From JBASEY01 sp964404285 (GTDB lineage: Bacteria; CSSED10-310): DNA of 64,000 nt. Within the stretch, counting starts at the first letter, position 1, and every line of letters begins with the position of its first letter. Location: the NCBI GenBank assembly GCA_964404285.1, contig CAYOJK010000002.1, positions 248,001 through 312,000 on the forward strand, read 5' to 3'. Made by a program: the position numbers and the translations under genes. Below, one piece after another: positions 37,476 through 47,012 of the stretch. The notes beneath the pieces are model-generated. The model was given only the letters and a program-made list of their open reading frames with translations. It ran no database searches and was not told the origin of the DNA.

Positions 37476-40400
37476 CTATAGTGGATCCACACAAGCCGCG
37501 CTTCCTATCGCTGCCATGAAAACTCTTTGAGCATCAGCGGAACTAATCTCACCATTTCCATCACAGTCAGCCGCACATTCTTCTTCATAAGTGGGAGTGT
37601 ACGATCCAAGAGCAATCAGAAACACTAACTGAGCATCGTGAGAGCTGATCAACCCATCCTGGTTGACATCACCGTTATTGATGCATGAAGGTGTCGGCGT
37701 ATTAGTCGGCGCTGGAGTCGGGGTTGGAACGGTTGTGCATTCACGAACAAAACTCACCATCACATCATCGATATTCCAGCCACAGAAACGCCAACTGGAA
37801 TCCGTCGGCCCCATGCCCCAGCGAATCTTGACCTGGGAATAGCCTGCTGCCTTGTCGGTGATATCTAAACTCCACAAATCCCAGGAACCCCCATCCATCC
37901 TTCCCGGGTTTTCCCAAATGGTGCTCCAGGACTCGCCGTTATTATTGCTGATCGCGATATATGCATGGTCATAATAATAGGTTTCAACGCCTAACCATCC
38001 GTAGAAATTCAAATAGACTTCGGCGGCTTCTGTGCAGTCAAAAGCTTGAGTGGTTGTCCAATAAGTTGTTGACATGCTATTGGGATAGTCACCGTTGAGG
38101 TTATATCCCACTGCATTGAGACCGGTGTGACCACTGGTCGGATCAGGTGAACCGTATTGGCCACCCTGTCCCGTCGGTTGACCCCAAGCCCACTCCCCCT
38201 CATACGTCCATCCAGGATCGGTATCCATATTGGATTCGAGCATAACCACCAGCTCATAGGTAAGTACATGGTAGTATGAGCCTAAATTGTCATCTTCAGC
38301 CTGATTTCCCGCAGCATCTAACGCATTGATTTTGAAGAAGTACAACGTACAATCATCGATATTTTCGATTTTTACCATGTGTTCAGTTCTAAGGTTTGCT
38401 TTACCGATTTCATTTTCCGGAGGAACTGAGTCACCCCAGGTTAACGACGTTATCGACGGCTCACTCGTTTTCCAGGTCACCGTGAAAAAGTTCGTCGAAA
38501 TCTCTGGAATCATCACATCGAAAATCTCAGGACCCTGACAGTCGATTCCGGCTTGCGACGACACAGTTTGAGGTGAACCTTCACAATCCTCATCCTCATA
38601 GACAACAAGCAATGAATCGTCATGGGATACTTTTACGTAACCTTGACCAGATTGTGTTGCTGAGGTCATGATAGCGCCAACAAAATGGCCTGTATCCGGG
38701 CCGGTTTCCGTCAAAGTCACAATCTCCAGAACCGGGTTGCTCTCAGAACTGATTTCAACAATAGCTGTTTCAATTACTCCAGGATTTACATTTAAATCTG
38801 AATCCCACAAATTGATGGTTACAGTCTGGCTGCAGTTATAGATGTTTTTATCCAATAGTACTGCCCCACATCCAGCAGCTTGAACCAGAATATCGGTCAA
38901 ATACGGTTTCATATTGTGCGATGTCACTGTCAATTGCATTGTTCCGCCTGAAGTCAATAGAGTTGGAAGCGCCACTGAACCCATGGCATCTGTGTATCCA
39001 ACTTCATAGAGCTCATCATTTTCTTTCATGATACAGACCATTGCACCCTCGATTGGCGCACCACTCTCAGCAACCGTTACAACAAACTGGCCGCCGCCCA
39101 TAGTTACCGTCGGAAGGTGGCCGATATCGCCTGTAAAAAGCTCCCGAGCATGAATGTCGATTGCCGGGTCACCGAACAACAAGTACATCTGTGAATTGGA
39201 AAGCCCATAACTGCCTTCTTCCACGATCATCTGCTGTTTGCCACGATCAATTGTATAGCCCAACCTGGTGATGCCATACCCTAATGGAGCTCGGTAAACC
39301 ATCTTGTCAAAAGCGTGGTTGGCTATTGTATAAGAAGGCTCTATCGCACCGATATTAGCGACTGCTCCACCTTCACCATTCGAACCCGCATTTTGAAATG
39401 CCAATGAGAGACACTCACTGGAATATCTCACGTTTCCACAATAGCAGGCCATATTCCAAACAATGGGTGTATAAGGCCCGTTTTGAAGAGCGTAGACATC
39501 CGAGTTATATTTCCAGTTGAGGCTCCACGACCATTCCTGGTTATCTCCGTGACCACGGTAATTGACGACAACTCTTCCTTCTTCAATGGCGGCTTTGACA
39601 CCAGTGCCGGTCGCGCCCTCAGGCGGATAATACGTATCATATTGGAAATTTTCGATTTCATACGAAAAGTTTCGGATATATTCTTTACATTCGGTGTATT
39701 TACCCGGATATTGTTCTTCATGAGCACACAACATTGACTTGTTCAACCATTCGTCGTTGGGTGGGTCTAATATAAAATTCAAGGTTCGAGCAACGACATG
39801 ATCGATGACATCGGCGCTACTGGTCAAAATACGTCCCAGTGCGATATCTGCATAATCATCAGCGCCTTCCAGAAGTTGGTAATTGTAGTCTCCAGGTTCC
39901 CATGATGAAGGATTTCCCAAGGGAATATCGGTGAGCGCTCCAACAAAAAGAACATACTCGGTGCCGTGATTATCGTAATAATCCTGAATTGCCGCCTTGA
40001 TACCTGCCGCCGTCGAGCCGGTCTGACTGGTAAAAATTACTTTCGATTTCAACCCTGCGCGATTCCACCATTCAGCCAAGGGCGCAATAGATGCAGCAAA
40101 GTTTTCTTTTGTTATAATTAGATAGCGAACAAGATCATCTTCGTCTCGACAATAACCAGTTGACAGATCCAATGCATCGTAATTCAAAAAGGTCTTACGA
40201 TAAAAATTATCCAGTTCATAAGATACTGGTGATGAGCGTCGTTCTTTTTCGTTAATCCCTGTAGCAGCCGTAAATTCCAAATTAAACGTAATTTGTTTGG
40301 CCGCTTCAATCGTTTCATCGGCAGAATGTGCAATTATCGGGTAGATATCTACAATCACAAATCGTACGTCACGACGAATAGCAGGAGGATGTAAAACACT

Positions 40401-40847
40401 GCTTTCCCAGGGATATGATGTTTGATAAATTTTTTCATTCATGACGAATGCCGGATCCGGATCGATGTCCGTCGTCGGAACCTGCATCGGAGCAACTCGA
40501 TATCCATCAAAACGTACAGGTGTTCTGGATATCTCTTTCATAACGACGGAACCTTTGTCCGGGACAGCCACGAGAACAGAAATTTTTGGCACTTCCGGAG
40601 CGCCTATTTCAAGAGATCTGGCTGCTTCCGGAATCTGAATGAATTGAAAAATCTCGCCTTCCATTTCCGCATCGGAAACGTAAAAACCCGGAATTTCTAC
40701 GGTGACAGTAACTCCACGAGCATCAGTTCGCTCCAGAGATACAGTCGGCGATGCTCCTTCAGAACCTCCGGTCAGCGATACCCAATCCGCTCGAGCAACC
40801 GGAAATGTCAGAAGAATACATAAGGTGATAAAAATGATTCGTTTCAT
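37476..40847 (-). CDS. Large C25 (gingipain-type) peptidase with Fn3, jelly-roll and dockerin domains
   Basis: 1123 residues. Signal peptide (IIFITLCILLTFPVARA), propeptide, then the C25 catalytic domain with YVLFVGAL, His433 in NYRGHGDN and Cys468 in WNMACYCG. After it come Ig-like domains, an Fn3/phosphatase-N-like domain (SITSLTWGDS, about 800-880), and a jelly-roll of MAM/carbohydrate-binding style (about 890-1045; PGWTYEGEWAWG, ISNNNGESWSTIW, CGWNIDDV). A PTPTPAPTNTPTP linker and a type I dockerin (DVNQDGLISSHDA; DCDGNGEISSADA) end the protein. AGGAGGT precedes the ATG with a short four-base gap. It is paralogous to the peptidase downstream (34969-37227) but longer. A candidate promoter is listed at 40903-40930 and terminators follow. 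Confidence 0.9.
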   Translation of the reverse strand: MKRIIFITLCILLTFPVARADWVSLTGGSEGASPTVSLERTDARGVTVTVEIPGFYVSDAEMEGEIFQFIQIPEAARSLEIGAPEVPKISVLVAVPDKGSVVMKEISRTPVRFDGYRVAPMQVPTTDIDPDPAFVMNEKIYQTSYPWESSVLHPPAIRRDVRFVIVDIYPIIAHSADETIEAAKQITFNLEFTAATGINEKERRSSPVSYELDNFYRKTFLNYDALDLSTGYCRDEDDLVRYLIITKENFAASIAPLAEWWNRAGLKSKVIFTSQTGSTAAGIKAAIQDYYDNHGTEYVLFVGALTDIPLGNPSSWEPGDYNYQLLEGADDYADIALGRILTSSADVIDHVVARTLNFILDPPNDEWLNKSMLCAHEEQYPGKYTECKEYIRNFSYEIENFQYDTYYPPEGATGTGVKAAIEEGRVVVNYRGHGDNQEWSWSLNWKYNSDVYALQNGPYTPIVWNMACYCGNVRYSSECLSLAFQNAGSNGEGGAVANIGAIEPSYTIANHAFDKMVYRAPLGYGITRLGYTIDRGKQQMIVEEGSYGLSNSQMYLLFGDPAIDIHARELFTGDIGHLPTVTMGGGQFVVTVAESGAPIEGAMVCIMKENDELYEVGYTDAMGSVALPTLLTSGGTMQLTVTSHNMKPYLTDILVQAAGCGAVLLDKNIYNCSQTVTINLWDSDLNVNPGVIETAIVEISSESNPVLEIVTLTETGPDTGHFVGAIMTSATQSGQGYVKVSHDDSLLVVYEDEDCEGSPQTVSSQAGIDCQGPEIFDVMIPEISTNFFTVTWKTSEPSITSLTWGDSVPPENEIGKANLRTEHMVKIENIDDCTLYFFKINALDAAGNQAEDDNLGSYYHVLTYELVVMLESNMDTDPGWTYEGEWAWGQPTGQGGQYGSPDPTSGHTGLNAVGYNLNGDYPNSMSTTYWTTTQAFDCTEAAEVYLNFYGWLGVETYYYDHAYIAISNNNGESWSTIWENPGRMDGGSWDLWSLDITDKAAGYSQVKIRWGMGPTDSSWRFCGWNIDDVMVSFVRECTTVPTPTPAPTNTPTPSCINNGDVNQDGLISSHDAQLVFLIALGSYTPTYEEECAADCDGNGEISSADAQRVFMAAIGSAACVDPL

Positions 40848-40902
40848 TTGACCTCCTAGCGTTCGATAAAATTTTACTCAATCAATTAATAACCCCGTGA
40901 GC

Positions 40903-40930
40903 ATTATATAGAAATATTTTGATCAAACAA
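40903..40930 (-). promoter_or_regulatory. Candidate sigma-70 promoter of the large C25 peptidase gene
   Basis: On the minus strand TTGTTT (complement of 40925-40930), 16 bases, TATAAT (complement of 40903-40908). The -10 is a perfect match; it lies about 55 bases upstream of the ATG at 40847. Confidence 0.55.
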
Positions 40931-40949
40931 TGATAATTCATTGAACATA

Positions 40950-43748
40950 TCACTCCCAACCAAATCCAAAGCTATCCCAATCTCCAATAATCTGAGTCAC
41001 TGCTGGATCAGTTAAAGCAGCATACCACAAAATCCCTGATGCCGATGTTCCGGTATCAGGCCAAACGAACGCTGGTATCGCTTCGATTCGAGTGCTGCCT
41101 ACAGGCCAAGGATATGCATACCAAGCAACATCATCTGTAAATGTTGGGCCGAAGAACAGATCGCCATAGGCATCAAGTATCAGAAATAGAGGATGATTGA
41201 TTAAAGACTCTGTACCTGCGTTATTAATGGTCAAAGTGCAGAAACACGGATCACCCGGCCGATAATGAGCTGCCGGCATTGTAATGGATACGCTGGTATC
41301 TTCCGGGGTTGGATCAGAGGAGACCCTGCCGATAATTTCAAAGGCGGCATCATGTTGACCGGGTCCCATTACCGACCAATCGTTCCATCCTGTGCCTTTA
41401 CCGAATCCTCCTTTAGGATTGATAAATTTCGCTATCGATAAATTCGACGTATCCGATGACAAACGTCCGTATTGGCCGTGAAGCTGAAATCTCATAACCG
41501 GATAAAAATACAACCACCATGTCCCCGGCGGCAAAAGTATCGGAGGATCAAGTACGAGATGTGCATCGACTTTGCTGCCCTGTATCCCATGAACCAAGTT
41601 GACGTTCGAACTCGATGGTTTAAGTTCAAGGCTCCAAAAAGGCTCTACGCCGTTGTCATTAGGATAACCCGAGGGTAAACCGGATAAATCGGCATATATG
41701 CTCCAGTGAAGCGAATTCGCATTATTAAGCGAAGCGCCGCCGTTATACAATTCACCTGGCACAACAATTTGCTCGATTAACCAAATTTCCTCATTGCGGA
41801 AATCGTCTGCGACATAAGATGAATGGGTTTCAGAATCAGGGAAAACCTGATTGGCAACTCTACCGGGACCTGAAGCGCTCATCGGTTGTGACCACAATGC
41901 ATTCAAAGTAGTCGTTCGATAATAGGCTCCATCGTTGGAGTCTTCAGCCAAATTGCCGGCTTTATCCCGGCTTTTTACCATGAAATAATAATGGGTGTTG
42001 CTTTCAAGATTGGTCAGCATTACCTGATGCATCAAGCCATACTGTGAATTGAATTCAGTATTCGATGGGGGAGAAGCGCTTCCCCAGTTGACAGTAGAGT
42101 CTGCCGGTTCATTCGTTTGCCAGGTAATTGTCAAGGAAGTTGCGCTGATGTTAATCACGTTGACATCAGAAATTTCCGGTGTTTCGCAGTCGACATACAC
42201 TTCGGCGACATCTGGATATGCTGAATAGTGTGCTCTGATAGCATCACCATGCTTGACCGAGATTTTCTGATCACCCTGAACTGGAGCTTGATCCGTAACA
42301 ATAATCGATCCTTCAAACCTATGAGAGCTGATTTCTGTTAACACAATTGTCTCAGGGGTCATTTCAGTATCCGATTCAATGGTGACTTCAACCTGGCCGG
42401 TAGCAGAATTATCGATAAGGAACACGTCGAGGTCCGCATTACAAGAGACTACTGACTGCCTGAAAGTGATTGTCTCGATCATCTGTGCTGCAGTGCATAT
42501 ATTGGCAACCATGGCGCGGGTGACATCTGCAACAAAAGGAAACGATACCTTATCAATTGTGTCGTCAATAGAGTGATAATAGGGATAAGATATATCATTA
42601 TCTTCGATGCCGCAAAAAGCGATATAACCATTTCGCCAAAAAGAAGCATGGTCGGATGCCGACATGTTGGAAGGTACTAAAACATGTAATAAGTCCGTAT
42701 ATAAATCAGCGACATCGACAAAATCCTGTCCGAATTCCTGGGATGCATTATTGACAACGACATCGAGATCTTCCGGTACAGGATCTTCCCATCCGATCAT
42801 GTCAAAATTGTAGTAGCCTTGAATATCCAAATCCTGTGAAGCCGCCCAGGCCGCCCAGTGAGCGCTTCCAAACAAACCTTGTTCTTCACCTGTCCAAAGA
42901 GCGTAAATGATCGTATCAGCGAAAAACTCATCTTTTAAAATTTCTGCACAATTCATTGTCAACGTCGAGCCGGTGCCGTTATCGTCTGCACCCGGCGCTA
43001 ACGTATCTGGTTGACGGGAAATCGAATCTATATGTCCGCCTATAACCCAAATTTTCTCGGGATTGACTGAACCCTGTTTCCACGCAATGACATTTGGCGC
43101 CATTCCGGAAGTATGCGGATGAAAGTCAACATCATATCCCCAATTTTCAAATTCCGACGCAGCCCAATTGACGGCATTCAAACAACCTTGAGAAGTAGAA
43201 TAACGGGTTTGAAAACCGACAAGATGGTCTAATATTTCATATAAACGTGCTTCATTTACCTGATCCACATATGACTGAATGACAGGACTGTATGCTTTCG
43301 AGACGTAACCTTTATAGACAGGAGGATTCAGAATATTGATCGACAGAGAAGAAGGCGTAATCTTTTGCACATGAAAATCTCGGCGCGCAGGCAAGATATC
43401 GCCGGCTTTCATTGCGACAAGGTGCTGACCGGTTATCAACGCAACGCTACTCAAATTTTCAGCAAAAAAAGGTTGTTTTGATTCGACGACATAATATTCT
43501 TTTTCTGGTTCCAGGTCATTCAAAACTTCATATCGAATACCGTGCTGAACCAGCCGTTCCAATCCATCATCCGTCACCGCTAAAAGCGCTATAGTATCGT
43601 TAAACCAGAGAACGACAATTTCTTCTGTTTCGGGAAGAGTTTGCCAATTTTCGAGCATGCGCATTTCGACGATTTTTGGAAGCCCCTCTGCGTTGAGTAT
43701 TGAAACGAAAAAGATTAAGCTTAAAAATATAATTATTGTCTGCTTCAT
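40950..43748 (-). CDS. Secreted M28 zinc aminopeptidase with accessory domains
   Basis: 932 residues. Signal peptide (TIIIFLSLIFFVSILNA). After an N-terminal domain of about 160 residues comes an M28 di-zinc peptidase: His239 in GGHIDS, Asp255 in GADDNGTG, Glu288-289 in TGEEQG, the Asp in NFDMIGW, and the His in YYHSIDDT. Then an Ig-like and an Fn3-like domain (SLTITWQTNEPADSTVNWG), a jelly-roll-like domain, and a C-terminal segment of unknown fold. Unlike its neighbours it has no dockerin or Pro/Thr linker. The Fn3-like part resembles that of the large C25 peptidase, which suggests shared ancestry of modules. It probably completes peptide degradation begun by the endopeptidases. Confidence 0.9.
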   Translation of the reverse strand: MKQTIIIFLSLIFFVSILNAEGLPKIVEMRMLENWQTLPETEEIVVLWFNDTIALLAVTDDGLERLVQHGIRYEVLNDLEPEKEYYVVESKQPFFAENLSSVALITGQHLVAMKAGDILPARRDFHVQKITPSSLSINILNPPVYKGYVSKAYSPVIQSYVDQVNEARLYEILDHLVGFQTRYSTSQGCLNAVNWAASEFENWGYDVDFHPHTSGMAPNVIAWKQGSVNPEKIWVIGGHIDSISRQPDTLAPGADDNGTGSTLTMNCAEILKDEFFADTIIYALWTGEEQGLFGSAHWAAWAASQDLDIQGYYNFDMIGWEDPVPEDLDVVVNNASQEFGQDFVDVADLYTDLLHVLVPSNMSASDHASFWRNGYIAFCGIEDNDISYPYYHSIDDTIDKVSFPFVADVTRAMVANICTAAQMIETITFRQSVVSCNADLDVFLIDNSATGQVEVTIESDTEMTPETIVLTEISSHRFEGSIIVTDQAPVQGDQKISVKHGDAIRAHYSAYPDVAEVYVDCETPEISDVNVINISATSLTITWQTNEPADSTVNWGSASPPSNTEFNSQYGLMHQVMLTNLESNTHYYFMVKSRDKAGNLAEDSNDGAYYRTTTLNALWSQPMSASGPGRVANQVFPDSETHSSYVADDFRNEEIWLIEQIVVPGELYNGGASLNNANSLHWSIYADLSGLPSGYPNDNGVEPFWSLELKPSSSNVNLVHGIQGSKVDAHLVLDPPILLPPGTWWLYFYPVMRFQLHGQYGRLSSDTSNLSIAKFINPKGGFGKGTGWNDWSVMGPGQHDAAFEIIGRVSSDPTPEDTSVSITMPAAHYRPGDPCFCTLTINNAGTESLINHPLFLILDAYGDLFFGPTFTDDVAWYAYPWPVGSTRIEAIPAFVWPDTGTSASGILWYAALTDPAVTQIIGDWDSFGFGWE

Positions 43749-43954
43749 TTTTTAATAACCCCCCATAAAAAAACGTGGTAAACGTTCATCTGTGATTTAA
43801 CAGACGCTCTTTGAATATGCAATATTTATGCTATTTAAGGATAATAACTATTCAAGTTTTATTTGTCTGGTTCCCATAGTTGATTGTTTGGGCAGTTTGG
43901 TCGAAAAAAATCGGGTATCACCATAGCTAAAATAGACAAAAGATCACTTATTTA

Positions 43955-43972
43955 TTGATTCCTATTAATCAA
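43955..43972. promoter_or_regulatory. Inverted repeat upstream of nrfH (possible regulator site)
   Basis: TTGATT (43955-43960), six bases, AATCAA (43967-43972). The half-sites resemble those of FNR/CRP-family regulators (TTGAT...ATCAA), but the spacing is eight bases instead of the canonical four, so assignment to FNR is not supported. It lies just before the AGGAGG (about 43980-43985). Confidence 0.35.
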
Positions 43973-44012
43973 CTATTGCAGGAGGTTAAAAAATCATTTA
44001 AGCTCTCATTGT

Positions 44013-44546
44013 ATGAAGTTACTAATACGACAGCTTCAAGGAATCAGTCCCCGCCGATACGTCATATTGGCGGTTTTTATTGGTGTATTAGCTGGAATTG
44101 GTAGTTTCACACTTTTCTATGCTGAGGGTTTTTCTTATTTGCGATCTGAGCCGGAAGTTTGCGCCAATTGCCATATTATGCACCCGCAATACGATTCCTG
44201 GTTGAAATCCGGTCACCATGGTGTGGCACGATGTGTTGACTGTCATTTGCCAACAAGTTTTTTTGCTAAGTACTATGCCAAAGCCGACAACGGCTATCGT
44301 CATGCTCGAGGGTTCACTCTACAGAATTTTCATGAACCTATCTTGATTACGCCCAAAAACAGCCGAATTTTGCAAGAACGATGCATATCATGCCATGGTG
44401 ATTTTGTTCATGAATTGCTTGCGGGAGCCACAACCGATCCCAATTCCATTACCTGCGTGCATTGTCATGTCAGGGTTGGTCACGGTGAAAAGGTGGGCTT
44501 AGGAGGTTCTGACCATTATAAACCGGACCGGAAGGAGTCTTTATGA
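44013..44546 (+). CDS. nrfH: Cytochrome c nitrite reductase small subunit NrfH
   Basis: Membrane-anchored tetraheme quinol dehydrogenase of the NapC/NirT family that feeds NrfA. One N-terminal membrane helix (YVILAVFIGVLAGIGSFTLF), then four CXXCH heme sites: CANCH, CVDCH, CISCH and CVHCH. Length 177 is normal. The AGGAGG lies 27 bases before this ATG, unusually far, and no in-frame start codon exists nearer, so the start is slightly uncertain. The stop overlaps nrfA by ATGA, indicating a 1:1 coupled unit. Confidence 0.94.
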   Translation: MKLLIRQLQGISPRRYVILAVFIGVLAGIGSFTLFYAEGFSYLRSEPEVCANCHIMHPQYDSWLKSGHHGVARCVDCHLPTSFFAKYYAKADNGYRHARGFTLQNFHEPILITPKNSRILQERCISCHGDFVHELLAGATTDPNSITCVHCHVRVGHGEKVGLGGSDHYKPDRKESL

Positions 44547-45973
44547 AGTCAATTTTCCAGCGTTTTAAAATGACCCCTCTTCTTTTTGGAAGTATTTTGG
44601 CGGTTACCGTTGTTGCGACGGTATTGGTCACCGCTTTGCTGGTCAACATCTTTTGGCGCAAAGCTGAAGCCTTGTCGCCTTATGTAAGAGTCGTCGAGGT
44701 TGATGAAGAGACAACGGACCCTGCCAAATGGGGTATGAATTGGCCCCGACAATATGACTCATATCAGCGAACATCCATTCGAACATCGACGCGTTATGGC
44801 GGCCATGGTGGAAGCGAAACGATGCCGGAGCAGAAAAGTGACAGGAATCCTTGGATCAAACGCATGTTTGCCGGCTACGCATTTTCGTTGGATTATCGTG
44901 ATAGGCGAGGCCATGCCTACATGCTGGAAGACCAAGAAAAAACTGACCGTTTGACAGTCCCACAGTCTGCTTCTTGTCTTCATTGTCATGCATCGATCAT
45001 GCCGCTCTATCGCCGTTTAGGTGATGGTGACGCACTGAAAGGCTTGCGAGAAACCTATAAAATTCCGTATCAAGAAGCGTATCAGATGTTGAGTGATATG
45101 GGACATGCCCAACCCATTTCATGCGTAGATTGCCATGATCCTGATTCGATGGAACTTCGAGTGACCCGTCCTGGGTTTATCGAAGGAATACAAAAACTGG
45201 CTATGTCTGATGTCGATACACCGCACCTGCCCTCGATTACACAATGGCGACAAACCTCTAGGAATAAGCCTTACGATCCCAATACTGACGCTCAACGAAG
45301 CGAAATGCGTTCTTTTGTCTGTGCACAGTGTCATGTTGAATATTACTGTGGAATGGAAATACCGTTGGAATTTCCCTGGAGTCGTGGTTTGAGCGCTGAC
45401 AATCTTGAACAACATTGGAATGAACGCACTTTTCCCGATGGCAGAAGATTTTTCGATTACAAGCATGCCGAATCGGGCGCCGAAATTTTGAAAGCTCAAC
45501 ACCCTGAATTCGAATTATGGAGTCAGGGAATACACTCCAGAAACGGTGTTTCTTGTGCTGACTGTCACATGCCCTATATGCGTGACGGCGCAACGAAGGT
45601 TTCCGACCACTGGGTGCGAAGTCCGCTACTCAATATCACCCGATCTTGCCAGGTTTGCCATTACGTATCTGAGAAAGAACTCGAAGACCGCGTCTACTCT
45701 ATACAAGACAAGAATTATGCCCTGCTGAATCGTTCGGGTGAAGCGCTTATGGACCTGATCGATGCAATCGTTTTGGCAAAAAATAATGGCGCGGACTCAG
45801 ATGATCTTATAGAAGCATTGGAATTACAACGTAAAGCACAATGGCGAATCGATTTTATCACAGCAGAAAATTCAATGGGCTTTCATGCGCCTCAGGAAGC
45901 TGCACGCCTGCTTGGAGAAGCTATAGATTACGCTCGTAAAGGCCAGGTTATCGCCACTAAAACCGCCCGATAA
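44543..45973 (+). CDS. nrfA: Pentaheme cytochrome c nitrite reductase NrfA
   Basis: Periplasmic reduction of nitrite to ammonium by six electrons. N-terminal membrane helix or uncleaved signal (LLFGSILAVTVVATVLVTALLV). Five heme sites: CLHCH (145), CVDCH (194), CAQCHVEYY (260), CADCH (338) and CQVCH (369). The active-site histidine is likely His331 in QGIHSRNG, and the tyrosine in HVEYY. Heme 1, the catalytic heme, has CXXCH instead of the classic lysine-ligated CXXCK, placing this in the minority histidine-type group known from some other bacteria. Length 476 fits the family. Operon with nrfH only; no Nrf biogenesis genes here. Confidence 0.94.
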   Translation: MKSIFQRFKMTPLLFGSILAVTVVATVLVTALLVNIFWRKAEALSPYVRVVEVDEETTDPAKWGMNWPRQYDSYQRTSIRTSTRYGGHGGSETMPEQKSDRNPWIKRMFAGYAFSLDYRDRRGHAYMLEDQEKTDRLTVPQSASCLHCHASIMPLYRRLGDGDALKGLRETYKIPYQEAYQMLSDMGHAQPISCVDCHDPDSMELRVTRPGFIEGIQKLAMSDVDTPHLPSITQWRQTSRNKPYDPNTDAQRSEMRSFVCAQCHVEYYCGMEIPLEFPWSRGLSADNLEQHWNERTFPDGRRFFDYKHAESGAEILKAQHPEFELWSQGIHSRNGVSCADCHMPYMRDGATKVSDHWVRSPLLNITRSCQVCHYVSEKELEDRVYSIQDKNYALLNRSGEALMDLIDAIVLAKNNGADSDDLIEALELQRKAQWRIDFITAENSMGFHAPQEAARLLGEAIDYARKGQVIATKTAR

Positions 45974-46153
45974 TTCAGCTGAGTTCGTCCCTGAAACAGG
46001 CTGTTCATTCTAGCTAGGCGCTTTTGTCTTGAATCAGTAAAATAGCTTTTACTCTGTATGTTCTAGGAATTATAATTTATCAATGTTTGAGAGATAGAGA
46101 AAAACAAAAGTTCCGGAATCGGATAGTATTGATGAAGAGGTAAGTGATTTAAA

Positions 46154-46684
46154 ATGAAGACGTTGAATGAATACGAAGGCATAATTTTTGAGGAGACACA
46201 GCGGTTTACCCAATGGTGGATACGGTTTCTAATTGGCGCATCTACCATTTTTGTGTGGTACGGGTTTGTGCAACAAATATTTTTTGACCGCCCCTTCGGC
46301 AGCAATCCAGCGCCAGATAAAACGATGATTGTCATCTGGTTGGCATTCGGAATTTTATTACCAGTTTTTATGTTTTCCTGTAAACTTCAGCTTCAGGTCC
46401 GAAGAGACGGGTTTTATTATCGATTCAAACCATTTCATCTCAAAATGCACGTGATTCGCTTCGACGAAATACGCTTTTATGAAGCGGTGACATATCGCCC
46501 AATCATAGAATATGGAGGTTGGGGTTTGCGGTATGGAATTCATGGAAGAGCGTTTAATATCAGCGGTAATCGAGGACTCCGTATCGAATTAACGAATGGA
46601 AAACGAATCCTATTCGGTTCTGCGCAACCGGAAGAATTAAAGTTGAATTTGGATACAATGATGGGGTGGCAAATCAATAAATAA
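46154..46684 (+). CDS. Small inner-membrane protein, unknown function
   Basis: 176 residues: a short cytoplasmic start, two membrane helices (IRFLIGASTIFVWYGFVQQI; MIVIWLAFGILLPVFMFSC), then a soluble beta-rich part of about 90 residues (LQVRRDGFYYRFKPFH, IEYGGWGLRYGIHGRAFNISGNRGLRIEL) that looks like a PH-type barrel. The YGGWG-x(3)-G block is typical of a small uncharacterised family found in many bacteria. No operon partner: 180 bases after nrfA and about 330 before the next gene. Confidence 0.65.
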   Translation: MKTLNEYEGIIFEETQRFTQWWIRFLIGASTIFVWYGFVQQIFFDRPFGSNPAPDKTMIVIWLAFGILLPVFMFSCKLQLQVRRDGFYYRFKPFHLKMHVIRFDEIRFYEAVTYRPIIEYGGWGLRYGIHGRAFNISGNRGLRIELTNGKRILFGSAQPEELKLNLDTMMGWQINK

Positions 46685-47012
46685 TTATATCGACAATTAA
46701 TCCGGTTTGAAATGTATTGAAAATCAGCTTTTCTAAAAAAGAAACGAACCTTTGTGTTCTTACCGATTATTCCTTTGAAGACCTTCTTCTGAATCCAGGT
46801 TATTCTCAGGCAGACAATACGTTGGGGCTTTCAGAAAGAAAGCTTTTTGAATTTTTAAGAAGAGAAGTTGTTCGTTTTTTTATAGAATTTATTTCAGCTT
46901 TCATCGAGCCAAGGAGGCAAATGATGAGAAATGGTAAACTCGATGTGGTCTTCTTTTGAGTCTTAGGCGTTGGAATGATATGATTTGGCTGGAGAAACGG
47001 AGTTAGCTGAGA
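46685..47012. other. Stretch without a convincing gene before the HIT gene
   Basis: An 80-codon frame with a TTG start (46717-46959) fills most of it; the peptide (KISFSKKETNLCVL ... LRREVVRFFIEF) has no recognisable motif and no good ribosome site. I treat it as doubtful. No terminator or tRNA is visible. Confidence 0.3.

Noticed and set aside
43955..43972. Canonical FNR box upstream of nrfH
   Set aside because: Half-sites fit but the spacer is eight bases rather than four.
46717..46959. 80-codon ORF between the membrane protein and the HIT gene
   Set aside because: TTG start, no clear ribosome site and no recognisable domain; kept only as a note on the gap.
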